Source: Tubulanus polymorphus
Taxonomy: Eukaryota; Nemertea; Palaeonemertea; Tubulaniformes; Tubulanidae
Assembly: GCF_964204645.1 (NCBI RefSeq)
Contig: NC_134030.1
Coordinates: 18,731,110 to 18,795,109 of the forward strand
Length of the DNA: 64,000 nt
Direction of reading: 5' to 3'
Part shown: positions 51,662 through 64,000 of the stretch, piece by piece
Layout: every line of letters begins with the position of its first letter
Position numbering within the stretch: the stretch's first letter is position 1
Program-made: the position numbers and the translations under genes
The notes under the pieces: generated by a model
Told to the model about the DNA's origin: nothing
Database searches by the model: none
What the model saw: the letters and a program-made list of their open reading frames with translations, nothing else

Positions 51662-54600
51662 ATGGATCGACTGAGAGCGCTGTTTATAGCATCGCTGGTC
51701 GTCTGGCGAGTTAACATCGCACACGCTGATCTGTCTGACTCCGTGACGATCAGTTCGTCTTGTAACAACACTTGGTACCCCGTCGATTCTACGTCCGGTT
51801 ACATCGTTTCACCGAATTACCCGTCGTTAACGCGCGGTGTTGAATGTCGTTGGTTCGTCAACAGCTCTTTACCGGGAACTTTCAACATCAAACTATACTA
51901 CGACATCGAGCCGTCGATATTCTGTAGTGATAACTACCTTCTCGTCGGTGAGTCCGATAACAGATTCTGCGGTGAAGGAAAACATGAAATCCGCCGTAAC
52001 GATTCGATGTCGTTGATGTTTAGGAGTAACGTCGATGGTGCGCGGGGTAGTCGGGTTTATATCACGTATCGTTATGAAAGAAGCCGATTGAGAATCAGTC
52101 ATCGCTGCAGTGAATCTAATTTTCAAATGGATGAAATGAAAATGTCGACAGGATACAAATTCACGATGTTGATGCGTGATGGTTGTCAGATCTTCCTGGA
52201 ATGGGACGCCCTCTCGGGTGGTTCAGCGTTGAATTTGACATTCGCAGATTTTGACCTAAGACTCCCACCTTCTGTCGATCCAGCGTCAAGTTTTCGAATC
52301 AATGACGGCTGGAACACCAGCAGTGAACCGATAGCGCTTATGGGTGAACAACGCGGACAGCAGCCGTCATCGTTTTATACTAAAGCAAACAGTGCCGTTT
52401 TCAGTTTGCTACATGGGCATGAGGTTACCACAACACTATCAGTTCAGATCTATAGAATATCTGATTGGAACGTCTCTAATCCGTCAATTCAAATGTCTTA
52501 TAACGAGTCCGGAGTCCTTATTCCAGATGACAACAGTTTACACGTAATAACTCGATCAAAACACTAACACTGCTGGTCTATCACAGTGCAGGTGTTACAG
52601 TACGTCGTCTTCAACTGGACACGTGATCTCAGCACATCCGGTGACGTCATTGGTGTATATAAACTAGAAGGCTTACGCGTTGTAGGAACTGATATTTTAC
52701 TCGGTTACAACTACCTGGAATCACTGAGTGTTAAATCTGACGGCTTTCTCGTCATACTGTGCGTTCTAATAAGACCAGGTGTTTTACAGTCGAATATAAA
52801 AATTGAATTTGAAGTTAAATCTATCTCTATAGGAGACGTACAAGTCTACAAACCCAAGGTGAGTAAAGATGTCCACTCGGCTATAGCTAAATTTAATGTA
52901 ACTTATTTTGTGAACCAAAGAATATACATCGTCAAACACCTTTTTTTTCTAATTGCGATAAAGAATATTTAATTTCAAAACACGGTGCCCTCGCGGTGCA
53001 ACTGATCGAAAAAGTATCTGAAAACTTTAATCAGCCGTTCATTAGTCATTCATTTATCCTTCCCTTCCGAACGCAGAGCCGTCGGAAGGAATTTTTCAGT
53101 GGCGAGGCTTATTTCTGAAGGGAGTCTGGGGCCCTCCCCTAGAAAAATTTTGAAAATTCAATCACCGGAGATGCGTTTTGGGGCCATTTCACGGTCTCAT
53201 TCACAGAAGCATTTGAAGTCGTGAGCCAACAACCTAGTACAGAGAACGACGAGCTGCTACGCGGTACAGCATGCTTGCTTTCGAAAAAAATTTTGTTAAG
53301 CAAAAAATTGGGGCGGTTTGGGCCGCCCCTGTTCCGACGGCTCTGGAACAGATGAAATACCGTATGAAATATGGTATGAAATGACGTATGAATATGAAAT
53401 AACGTCCAGTGAAATGAGCGTTTGTCAGAGATGACGCCTGCTGACATAAACAATAAAGTTCTGAAATTACCCATTTAGAAATCACATTTCTCTGTAATGG
53501 CTAAAACAAAATTCGAACCAGTAGCATATTTGATATTTGTTTTAATATATCACATTTGACAATATACATTTTACGTAATATTTCGATGTTTCTTCTATTT
53601 ACAGTGGCACCGCTGAAAGATATTTATGAATTCCTAATAGAAACTAAACTCATTGATATTGTAGGTAAAGCGTGATCGGTTTATATCATCAAACCCCTTT
53701 CCTTTTTCTAAGATGAAGTTTACGTATGGTGTATTCAAGTATGAATTCAAATGGAAAGTTGAAATCTACGACATCGATCTGGAATTAGCGGTGCTGTCTG
53801 TGAATTGCGAAAATGCTGGATTTTATATATATGATGGTGGTAATTTCACAGCTAGACGCTACGGTCCGTATTGCCCCAGCCCATCGGGGTATAGACGAAG
53901 TGTCGTCAGTCTGATTACATCAGGCGGCCCGGTGATCATGGTGGGCTATTCCATTAACAGTCAAATCCGGCACAAGGGCGGTGTGGTATTACGTCCGTCT
54001 GACTGTGACGGCTACGCGCTACGGGGAGGAGAATACAACGTTACAGTACCGCTGACGTCACGCTGTTTCACGGTTTCACCCGAAAATCGGGACGTTCCAT
54101 TACATCATAGTATCGACATATTATCACCGCACGAATATGAAATGAACTCGTGTTTGCCTGATTTTATCTCGACATCTACGCCGTGTAGTCGTTATTTGTC
54201 TATCGATAGGCAGCGCCTCGAAAACAGTCTCGTACTGCACACTGTTACAGTAAATGATACGCGCTTGTTCAGAAGACGCCCGTACATCATTGAATTGAGG
54301 CGCGTATGTCAAACGACGGATAGACGTAACAGACGGTTCGGCGATGCGGAATCGAATAAAGGCGACTGCGGAATCTTTCAGTCGCCGAACTACCCGGCTT
54401 CGGTCGGATATTCGAGTACTACGATCAGATACAATCTCAAGTTCAAATGGAATACAGCCCCGATAGAGTTTTACCGATTCGTTATAAAATATATGGAAAT
54501 AACACCGTGCATGAAAAGTTCCAAAGGGGTTCGATACTCCATCTTTTACGTCGAGTTAATGAAATACAAAGACAGCGAGACGAAACACGAAGATAAACTA

Positions 54601-57600
54601 TGCGGGATATACGCCCGAGCAGGATTACAGTTTTATAGTATAAGTACAGGTCCCCTCTGGTTCGAACTGAAAAACGATATTCCGAAATTCCGTATTCAAT
54701 ACATTTTAGAGAAACAATTTTTGATGAAACCGCGCGATATTGTCTGCAAATCAGGACTCATAGATTCAGGAGTTTCCTGCGTCAAATATATCAGAGACAA
54801 ACGTCTGAATTGGGAGAACGCTGAATTGTACTGTCAACAGAAATACGGAGGACATCTTCTCAGTATCAACTCGGAACATGAAATGATTGCTATTAAAAGA
54901 TTATTTGCTAGTAAACTTCTTCGAGATGGCTATACACAGAAATCACTTGTAGTGATGATCGGCTTAAAACTGCAGGTAAACTATACACGAATTTTCAAAC
55001 GTCTTCTGTCAACAGAGATGTTTTAAATTTTCAGCATTTATTTCTAGCCTAAACTTGGTTATTACACAAGGACTGATGGGAAACCCTTGAGCTACACAGA
55101 GTGGTTTAAACCAACGGGAAACGAAACGATACCAGCAGTTATTCGAGGATTGATATCTTCTCAACGAAAACAACCGATAAATGACGTCAATACGCCGTGT
55201 ACGGCGATGATACTGAATAACCCACGAGGATCGGCGAACTGGATTCGATTCCCGTGTCAAATCGAAGACGACCACACGAGTTTCATGTGTGAATTTGACG
55301 GAGTTGATGTTGGAGAAAAACGGGGAAATGCAACTGTCAACAGTAGTGAATATGGACCAATTGAAATGATGTTTTCATTTAATTATATTCCGAGAAACAA
55401 TTCACCGTGTAGACGAGGTTGGCTTGGTTTAGCCGGACAGTGTTATCAGATACTGACTGACTGGACAAACAAACAGGGTTTGGATATCAGAGGACCGAGA
55501 GAAATGTGTCGTGAAATCTACGGAGAAATAACTCATCACGAATCTGACATCATTAAAAACATAATTGAAACATTGCACTATCGGCACCAGTATGACGCTA
55601 TACTGACCTCTGGTGACAGAATTATAAAACCAATAATCACTAGAGATGACATAACTCATACGCAGATAGTTAAATGGATGATAAAACAGTTCGATAATGT
55701 CACAGATGTAGCGCATTCAGTGCTATGTTCCTATAATGTAGCTGGTGATGAGTTGGCTTCTACAAGCGGTTGTAAATCGTGGCAGTTTAAATGTAACGAT
55801 CAAAGGTGTATCAGCGACCATCGCGTATGTGATACTAGAAACGACTGTGAACACGGTGAAGATGAACTCGATTGTTCGGGTTCAAACTTACACAGTCAGT
55901 TCCACTGCGCAGATGGACGAGTTGTATCAATAAGTGGTTTGTGTAATTTCATAAATTATTGTGTTGATGGTTCTGATGAGAACTCGTGTCGTCATCCTCC
56001 GTGTTTGTCCGAGCAATTTCGCTGCAAGAGTGGTCAATGTGTCAGTAAGTATAAAAGATGTGACGGAGTAACTGATTGTAAAGACGGCCCCGATGAAATT
56101 GAATGCACCTCTCAACTGCGCCAGGGGTTTTTGTGCAACAGTGGAGACTGTATCAGTTATCAGTTGTATCAGGATGGTGTCGTGGATTGCAGTGGAAGTC
56201 TTGAAGAAGATGAATTAGTAACAAATGCTAATGTTACGTTGAATCCTACAGTTAACTGTAATGATGGAAACCTATGTACGACTAACTTCACAGATCTCTG
56301 TACGGATTCCGATGAACAAAGATGTTCTTTCGATTCTCCTCATTGCTATTCTAGACGTCACAGGTGTATTTTGGAGAGAATGACAAATGGTTACCCAGTT
56401 TGTAGAAATCTTCAGCATATATTGAGATGTGAAACATTTGATTGTCCAGCTGGTACTGTAAAATGTTCAGCATCTTACTGTATACCGATGGGACAGGTGT
56501 GCGATGGTCGATCCGATTGTCCTAATTCAGAAGACGAGGGAAACTGCGAGACTATGTCATGTCCCGGCATGTTCAAATGTGGCCAGGAAAACCGATGCAT
56601 TCCTCAATCTGAAGTTTGTGATGGTGTTGTGAATTGTAACCATACTACTGATGACGAGGCTTTCTGTAACGTAAAGTGTCCTGGGGGTTGTAAATGTCAA
56701 GGCCTTTTGATCGACTGCGGAAATGCCGGTTAAACAAATATTACCGATCTTTTCTCGGCATCAACTCGAGTTCTGATTCTGTCGAATAACACAATTTTCC
56801 TGGAGATATCGACATTTGTTTCATATGATTATCTTCGTTTGCTCAACATCTCCTTAAATAAATTGTTTTATATTTTACCAAATGCATTCTCAAAGCTGCA
56901 TAATCTATACACATTAGACCTGACATATAACAACGTAACATCATTATACACAAATACATTCACCGGGCTGTATAGTTTGAAAGAGTTATTCATAACTAAA
57001 AATCCACTACGTCATTTAGCGGACGATACGTTCCAAGAGTTGAGATCACTTAGATCTCTCGATCTTCACGGACTTTTCTTGGTTTTACTTGGAGGAAATG
57101 TGTTTAGAGGTTTATCTACATTACAGTCTTTGAATATCAGCAGTAACAGCATTCATCATATTTCACGATATGCCTTTGTCGGTTTATCTTCACTTGAAAT
57201 TCTAGATATCAGCAACAACTACAAAGTTATTTCTGTCGACAGAACGGTTTTCAATAATCTGACATCATTGCGCTCCTTACGGTCTGACGCCTACAAGTTT
57301 TGCTGCATGGTTCCGAGTGTTGACCGGTGCATTCCCGAAGCAGATCAATTTTCATCCTGCTCTGATCTGATGGGTAACACGGCCCTCAGAGCCATCATCT
57401 GGGTCATCTCTACGTTCAGTTTCTTTCTGAACAGTATCGTCATTTTATTCCGTGTTCGATCATTTCGACTTTCATCCAGCGAAAAGCGTAACATATCTTC
57501 TGACATCATTATCATCAGTATCGCAGCTTGTGATTTTCTGATGTCGATTTATTTGTTTCTGATTGCGGGAGCTGACTACGTGTATAAAGGAGTTTATTTC

Positions 57601-58278
57601 CTATATTCTGAAACTTGGACGGACAGTTCATTGTGTAGTTTCGCTGGTGTTATGGTTACTATTTCTTGTGAAGGCTCATTGACGTTTCTATTCATTCTAA
57701 CGCGTCACAGATATTCAAATATCGTTGATCCATTTTCTGGAAGCTCGATTACATCTCCGAGATATGTGTCCATTATTTCTTGCCTATGTTGGCTCATCGT
57801 AGGTGTAATTTCTTTAATACCACTGTCACAATCGACTTATTTCGGCAATAAATTTTACGGATCTACTGGAGTTTGCTTACCTATGAATTTAATTTCAATT
57901 GATAGCAATGCCTGGCAATATTCATTCGCTATTTTTGCCGTGTTTAACTCGGTCGTACTTGCTTCAATAATGATGACGTATGCACAGATGTACAGACTCG
58001 TATCCGGAAGCAGGTCCGGCTCGGGTAGAGCTGATCCTACCGAATTGATTCTGGCACGTAGAAGTTTAGTGATAAATCTGTGTAATTTATTTTGCTGGTT
58101 ACCGATAATCGTCGTTCAGTTTTGCGCTGTATTCCGAGTAGAAATACCGAACCAAGTGGCGGCTTGGTTGGCGGTACTTTTCCTACCGATCAACTCGTCA
58201 CTGAATCCACTTCTTTACACCATCCTCACTATCGATATAGAATCAATACGAGCAAAAATCAAACGCCGAAACTATTAG
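51662..58278 (+). pseudogene. Receptor copy F: subfamily-2 receptor with two nonsense codons
   Basis: Exons are 51662-52858, 53713-54975 and 55048-58278; without its stops it would be 1896 aa. Two TTA-to-TAA changes relative to C break it: 52565-52567 in exon 1, in the third CUB-like block, and 56731-56733 in exon 3 at the LRR N-cap. No frameshift is seen. The exon 2 start at ATGAAG after ctttttctaag is inferred. Just upstream, F has an extra T and a TGA relative to C, which fits an intron and not coding sequence. The lectin-core Trp is Arg (YTRTDG) and one LDLa Cys is Arg (QLRQGF), so it was probably already relaxed. The 7TM end is intact (TRHRY, CWLP, SSLNPLLYT). Intron 2 is 72 nt. Confidence 0.9.
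53074..53345. mobile_element. MITE-like element in intron 1 of F
   Basis: Orthologue by duplication of the 272-bp element in C, with the same CAGAGCCGTCGGAA terminal inverted repeats and length. Confidence 0.7.
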
Positions 58279-59494
58279 AAGAAACGGCAATTAAATGAAA
58301 TCCTAACTCTCGTGTGCATTGATTGGCCTGCATGTAAGTTATAATGTATTTGAAGTCTTTTTAAACCGCGTGTATTGGCTTAGTTCTTATGGTATTTTTC
58401 TTTCATCTTCAATGATCTGGTCCCCCTTAGAGGTCGTCCATTAATTCTCTCTTTGTTTGAAACATTACAATTATGTAATAATTACATTAAATAACATATT
58501 GAATTGAAACGGGCGACATGCGCACCGACAAAAAGATGGCAGAAAACTAATTTTTTAGAAAATAAATCCTATCCTGTCCAAATACACTCCTATGATCTGA
58601 ACTTAACCGCTGCAGTTTCGAAATTTTTTAACAATCAATATTCTATTTCGAATATTTGAGATACAAAGGAAAAGAAACATAGACCTACGTATTCACTTGA
58701 AGAAATAAATTTACCGTCAATTATAAATAGGTGAATTTTAAACTGTATTTTGAAATTTATCTACCAGTAAAAGCCTTCTATAAGGACATATATCCATATC
58801 TACGTTACACAGTCGAAGTCTAAAGTGTATCATTCCACAGTAACTGTTAGGATTTTACCAATTTCATCGTAGCAAAGTAAGAAGCCGGAGTGTATTGCAT
58901 TCAACTAACTCATAATCAGTACTTAACGCTACCTCGGGATACAATTTACCAATCCCAGCATAAAAATCTTGAAAATTAAGCTACACAAAGAAATACCCTA
59001 GTTTTTCGTCAGAATTGTTTCTGGTGAGCGATTTTTCTATTTCTTTTAAGAAAAATGCAATCAAAAGCTCAACCAGATTCTTAGAAGAGACGCGGGAGGG
59101 ATTATTTCTTTTACCAATGCCAAACAAAGACTCAGAAAAAATTACAGAAACAGTATTGATTTCTTTCTCCGAAGATTATCCACAGAGAGGACGTGTTTAA
59201 TCTAGTGTAGAATAAGTAAACCGTGGTCAGAAGAGTGAACCATGATAATAGATAACAGGCCAGGTAAATACCATAGATTAGATTGAGAAAAAAGTTATGG
59301 GTTTAGATTGCGACATACAGTTAACCGCTTCTATACCACTCTCTTATACCACCATTTACACCAAACGCCAGGTTTTCTCTATGTACGGAATATTTAACTT
59401 GACATCTGAAAAAAAAACAACCCAGATATAATGCTCTCGTTTCCCGCCAACACGTTTCCACAGTACAGTCAAATACAATTTTAAATGCAAGGTA
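58279..59494. other. 3' flank of receptor F
   Basis: Homologous to the flank of C, with AATAAA at 58561-58566 as a possible polyadenylation signal. No gene recognised. Confidence 0.5.
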
Positions 59495-59508
59495 AAACAG
59501 CCCCGATA

Positions 59509-59700
59509 TGTGGCAGGGTTTATAACAGCGTTCCTACCAGCTCAGCTAGTGGGAATATTCTCTTTGTAACAGCGGCAGTGTCTGCCTTGGACGCCAGGCT
59601 TCGAGAGTTCGAACCTCGGGAAGGATAGATATTTCTACCTGTTACATTCGGCGCCTGTCCGGGCCGAAGGCCACCGAAAATTTTGAGTTACGTCTCTTTA
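59509..59700 (+). mobile_element. Possible tRNA-derived SINE
   Basis: This lies in a roughly 730-nt segment with no counterpart after C. CAGCTCAGCTAGTGGGA resembles a Pol III A box with extra bases, and about 60 nt later GAGTTCGAACCTC matches a B box and can form a T-arm-like hairpin (CGAG/CTCG). The 3' boundary and tail are not clear. A degenerate tRNA is the alternative. Confidence 0.4.
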
Positions 59701-60228
59701 GTACCACAGCAGACCTACGGCAGTCATAAATGAATGACGATGAAATCGTGAAGGAAGCACGTTTCTCCCGGTTTTTACATATAAAATGAAAACTTGGGCA
59801 TTTATCCTTGTTAGGGAATCAATAACATACACATGTATATCTCATAGAGTGATTGAAGACACTTAATTAACTCATCTGAAGTGACCCAACGTTGCTCAGA
59901 TTTCTTTCTGCTTCTGGTCCTTTAAAATGACAAAAATCGAACTTTGTAATAGCCGACGAATTAGGGACTGTTTGCCGTTCATGTTCGGGTCCTAGAACCT
60001 TTCATATAAACCGACGTGACGGGCGCGTCATGTGCTGTTACAATGTGATGACACCCGGCAACTAACGTTCTCGTCGTTAGCTGTTTCCAGCGTTTTCGCT
60101 TTATTTGTGGATATTCAAGGACTGAGCATGTCGATGTATACAAAGTAAAGTAACACTAGAAGCTAGTACTGAAAGGTCGAAACGAGAGAATTTTATTGGA
60201 AATGTATATTTTATTATAACCATGCAGA
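59700..60228. other. Unassigned segment specific to the F flank
   Basis: No gene or repeat recognised. Absent from the C flank, where a deletion or replacement joins sequences on either side. Confidence 0.4.
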
Positions 60229-60830
60229 TTAAGGATTACCAGATATCGGATTGTCCTTTATTACAGCCGCCCGGTCATAGTTCACCTCGTCTACCACCAT
60301 TTCAACTGGTCTTTGTATTTTTTCTTTGCCAGTGGCTTTGCGTTTGCTTTGGTCGTTACATTGGCCTTGCCTTTGCCCCTGACGTCTGCGATGAGGCAGA
60401 TAAAGCTGATCTGGGTTAGGTCTTCGCCCAGCATGTGCGCTAAGGCCATCTATCGTGGTATAAGTTTTTCCTTCCACAGTGTTTCCACCCTGCGGAGTAG
60501 TAAGTGATCGCGGAGTGTTGCTTGTCTATTTATCAGAGAACTGTTCCGGAGTGGTTCCACTCTGCGGAGTAGAAAATGGTCCTGGAGTGTTGCTTGTCCA
60601 TTGATCAGATGTATAATCGTCCTTTACTTTATCTGCTGGGTCATTGTCCGTCGCTTTTACTTTCACTGTAGCTGGTCTTAACCTTTGCCTTCGAAGTGGA
60701 TCTCGTTCAGGTTTTCGCCAAGTCTGTGCACAGGGTCATCTACCATAATATTAGCAGCTCCCCAAATATGACTAAATTGAGCATGCGCAATTACCATCAG
60801 AATGATCGCTAGCGTAAAAACCTTCAGCAT
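60229..60830 (-). pseudogene. Degenerate secreted-protein candidate, copy F
   Basis: Fuller copy of 27118-27648. The signal-peptide frame (MLKVFTLAIILMVIAHA...) is complement 60678-60830. A second frame on the same strand, 60735-60229, is 169 codons. It is interrupted only by TAG at 60528-60526 and ends in TAA after NPISGNP. It contains two TSNTP..TPQSG repeats, an Arg/Gln-rich block and an acidic tail. The frame offset and TAG are shared with the C copy, so they predate the duplication. An intron, programmed event or plain decay could explain this; decay is simplest. Confidence 0.4.
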
Positions 60831-61323
60831 CGCGATTTTCTCTGAAAGAGAAGATTTAAACATAAACATATCTTAATATGATTTTCGGCGTTTAGCCGTA
60901 CCATTTAGCAAAATAATAGGAACTCATAATGACTTAATGCCTTATTCACTTATCATAAGTTTGAAATTTGCTTATACGTTAAACGTTTCTACATTTACGT
61001 AATGAATGACTATGACTGAAGAGCTTGATGATAAAAGTTCTTTTTCAGAATATTCGTATTCTATCCCGAATATTTTGATTTTTGAGCTTCAAAATCGATT
61101 GAATTTGCATAATTCAGTTGCAGATAAACCCCCCATTGTGCGTGGTGGGTTGTCAGCAGCATTGGGAAAACGTGAAACTATTCTTATCTGTGCTTATAGT
61201 CTAAGCTTTCAAATCAGTTTTAACCACAAACCTATGTATTTTTCGTGGCGATTTATTGAAATTCGTTTTAACTTTTTTTCACGAAAATTAATCGCCGCTG
61301 GGCGACTTAAAGACCTTATGCAG

Positions 61324-61411
61324 AATGTCTCTGTGAGTGTTACTGTGAGTGTTACTGTGAGTGTCTATGTGAGTGTTACTGTGAGTGCCAATGTGAGTGT
61401 TACTGTGAGTG
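61324..61411 (+). repeat. 12-bp tandem repeat (gtgagtgttact)
   Basis: About seven imperfect copies of GTGAGTGTTACT. The repeat is absent at the matching place after C (28147). Confidence 0.8.
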
Positions 61412-61489
61412 GTCTACTAATGAAATTTTCAATTTTGATATTATCTACATATAATACAATGTATAATACTATAAGATGATTTAATATAA

Positions 61490-62180
61490 TGTAATTGGCC
61501 TGATCAATAAACTTAGTAACCCTAGTGTTCGCCTGTGTATTAAACGCAGTAACTCTAGTATTGGCCTGTTGAATAAACGTAGAAACCCTTGTGTTGGCCT
61601 GTTAATAAACGTAGCTACCCTAGTGTTCGCCTGTGTATTAAACGCAGTAACTCTAGTGTTGGCCTGGTGAATAAACGTAGAAACCCTTGTGTTGGCCTGT
61701 TAATAAACGTAGCTACCCTAGTGTTCGCCTGCTTAATTAACGTAATTACTCTAGTGTTGGCCTGTTGAATAAACTTAGAAACCCTTGTGTTGGCCTGTTA
61801 ATAGACGTAGCTACCCTAGTGTTGGCCTGCTTAATTAACGTAATTACTCTAGCGTTGGCCTGGTGAATAAACGCAGAAACCCAAACCCTGGCCTGTTTGA
61901 TAAACGTAGTTTATGAATGAACGTGCTGAATGAACGCAGTTACCCTAGTATTGGCCTAGTGAATGAATGTAGTTACCCTAGTGTTTGCCTGATGAATAAA
62001 CGTAGTAATCCTAGTGTTGGCCTGTTTGATAAACGTAGTTACCCTAATGTCGGCCTGTTTAATAAACGCAGTTACCCTAGTGTTGGCCTGTTTAATAAAC
62101 GCAGTTACCCTAGTGTTGGTCTGATTAATAAACGTAGTTACCCTAGTGATGGCCTGGTAGGTAAACGCAGTTACCCGTAA
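61490..62180. repeat. 33-bp minisatellite, about 21 copies
   Basis: The unit resembles CTAGTGTTGGCCTG plus tttaataaacgtagttacc. It varies between copies and in its first half shows alternating sub-types (ggcctg/cgcctg). The unit length is a multiple of three and about 90 codons are open on both strands (61917-62180 plus; 61956-62222 minus), giving 11-residue repeats. It is absent from the C flank, where only its end (gcgttacccgtaaaac) remains at 28417. Confidence 0.9.
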
Positions 62181-62483
62181 AACTAACTTCTCATTGAAAA
62201 TTGACGAATTCAAGAACTTCACGAACCTATTTTCATATTGTTTCCTCTGATTTCGATAGATTTTATGCCCGTGGTGTAAAACTGGATTGTCTGGAACTCG
62301 AACCGAAAAACCGGTTAATTAGAGCCGCCAACCACAAACCTATCCAGAACCAATTTTTGAAGGCCATTTTCATTTTTCAAAAGGTAAACCGTTAGTCAAA
62401 GTTTACGTATCAAATTAGAATAGGGTGATAAGTTTGTTTGCTTCTTTTTTGCCGAGTAACTTCTCGAATTGTAACAGGAAATA

Positions 62484-63378
62484 TCAGTAAATGGAAGATG
62501 GCGTTTTCATACCAGAGGACGAGAGGACGACACGTCACTCATCACCACAAGCAATTTTTTTCCCTAATGAATGGGAGACAGTGAGTTCCAAACAGAAAAA
62601 AGTGATGTTAAAGAAAATCAATATTATTGTCCTTATTGTAAAAAATACATTGATAAATCTAATAAATCTCGGCATGAAAAAACTGTAAATCATAAAAAAA
62701 TGTTATAGATTTTGAGACACCAGAAAATTCCAATGAAAGAAAAGAACAATTAGAAAATATGAAAAAAGATGAAATTAAATGTAATGTTTGTAATGAATTT
62801 ATAGCAAAAAGGAATTATAAAAGACATCTCGAATCACAAAAACACCAAAAAATTTTAATATAAATGTTTTAGGAACATAATATTTTGATTATAAACCACA
62901 ACAAGTAAAAAAAAAACAGTTTCAAACACTAAATCTATTTCAAATAAACCTTATATGGAAAATGTTAGAAATTATATCGATTCGCTAGAAATAAAAGATA
63001 CAATTGAAATTTTAGAAACATTACGTAGTAAAATTGGTCCTTTAGCTATTATATTTAGATTTTTTAAAGGTGCAACAATAGAAGATTATAATAAATATAT
63101 TGAAATTTTTATAAAATCAGAAGCAAAAATGGATTATAATATTCAAACACATTCTGAAGATATAATTTCAAAAACACAAATAAAAGAGAAATTAGAAAAA
63201 AATATTTAATGAATTTAAACGTCATATTGAAGAAAGATATTTTGAGGGTTCTGGTTTAACATTGCATGAAATTATATTTTTAGATTTTAATATTTATAAT
63301 ACAAAAAGGAATAAAGCATCAAAAAGTAATACAATGTTTAAAAATGATTCAAACTTTACAGCAGAAAAGGATATTAAA
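62484..63378 (+). pseudogene. Polinton-like DNA polymerase B N-terminal fragment, second copy
   Basis: Same fragment as 28536-29490, with the C2H2 fingers (CPYC near 62631; CNVC near 62788) and the N-terminal region up to about 63378. It has frameshifts near 62850 and 63205 and an internal deletion near 63105 relative to the first copy. It ends at unrelated DNA (gggcacatgcccac). The shared left flank shows one insertion that was duplicated with the receptor module. Confidence 0.75.
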
Positions 63379-63384
63379 GGGCAC

Positions 63385-64000
63385 ATGCCCACTAAATAGA
63401 ATATCATATAAAAGTCATTCTTTAAAGTAATATATTCACAAATTATAAATATGCTACTGATTTTAATTTTAGTTTAGCCTTCTCTGAGAAATAAGACTTT
63501 TAAATCGGCAATTTCAGCACGTGCTCACTGTTATTGTTTATGTGTGCAGGTGCGTGTTTCTGACGTCATATTTGTTGAACGCTAACTGTTTCTAGTCATT
63601 TCACTGGACATTTCAAAGGTCATTTTATCCTCTCGGAAGATTTTTAGAATAAATGAATTCTAAACTATTGTATATGTTGGTGCCATTATATATGACATAA
63701 TAAATATATATTAGTGGGTGTATTATATAGCTGTGATTAAAGCAAACAAATGATGTTGATTTTATAGATTTTATATAGGCTACTGCGCACTGTGAGCACA
63801 CACGTGCTTGGGTTTATAACAAAGATACCGTCAAAAATAGCGCCGACTGCGGAATGTAGGTGAACTACGTAAGTCAAGAATAATTAAACGTCTAATTAAG
63901 AGCTAATCTGTCATCTTCGTTCGATCAGTCACATCTCAGGTTGTTATTTGTATACAAAAGCAGCATTTGGTTTACTAGTCACGAAAAGTACAATTTATTG
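63385..64000. other. Unassigned right end of window
   Basis: AT-rich, with no open frame worth calling. GCACGTG motifs occur near 63518 and, within CACACGTGC, near 63800, but no clear element could be defined. Confidence 0.4.

Larger units (their letters stand above)
31245..63378. repeat. Segmental duplication, unit 2 (D-E-F plus flank)
   Basis: Second copy of the three-receptor module, offset about 32.3-32.6 kb at A/D, B/E and C/F. Unit 2 has the extra minisatellite and SINE-like insertions; unit 1 has the inverted polymerase arm. Confidence 0.8.

Noticed and set aside
59015-59200. 61-codon frame in the F flank
   Set aside because: The C flank keeps only the last 27 codons; no signal peptide, domain or splice context.
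61490-62180. CRISPR-like regular repeat
   Set aside because: Contiguous head-to-tail minisatellite without unique spacers, in a eukaryotic genome.

Overview
This window is eukaryotic genomic DNA. Coding sequence is split by short GT-AG introns (72-266 nt, and about 850 nt in one subfamily), there are AATAAA signals, AT-rich intergenic DNA, long TA microsatellites and remnants of a Polinton-like DNA polymerase B. The dominant genes encode a very large class A GPCR with CUB, C-type lectin, LDL-receptor class A and leucine-rich-repeat ectodomains. This is the GRL101/relaxin-receptor-like (LGR type C) plan known from molluscs and other lophotrochozoans, so I infer a marine lophotrochozoan; the species cannot be named from the sequence.

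Layout: six tandem plus-strand receptor loci, A (173-4918, 5' exon outside the window), B (8960-15191), C (19329-25939), D (31245-37498), E (41469-47699) and F (51662-58278). A, B, D, E form subfamily 1; C and F form subfamily 2. Offsets of A to D, B to E and C to F are all about 32.3-32.6 kb, and the sequence downstream of C matches that downstream of F. The window is therefore two copies of a three-gene module. Only D has an uninterrupted open frame in all three visible exons (predicted 1931 aa). The other five carry nonsense codons and/or frameshifts, from two in B and in F to many in A and C.

Between the receptors (A-B, B-C, D-E, E-F) lies a previously hidden minus-strand two-exon gene. 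It encodes a 66-residue secreted peptide with eight cysteines. Its four copies keep the ATG, splice sites, cysteines, stop and polyadenylation signal, and the most divergent copy differs from the first only by amino-acid-changing substitutions in exon 2.

C and F are each followed by a degenerate minus-strand secreted-protein candidate and a broken DNA polymerase B fragment. Beside C the polymerase fragment is folded back on itself as an inverted copy. Beside F there is also a tRNA-SINE-like insertion and a 33-bp minisatellite. Sub-1 receptors are followed by a TA-cored palindromic element; sub-2 receptors carry a 272-bp MITE-like element in intron 1.

Inferred biology: a fast-turnover receptor/peptide cluster shaped by segmental duplication, gene conversion and pseudogenisation. 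Whether the peptide and receptor act together is not shown by the sequence.
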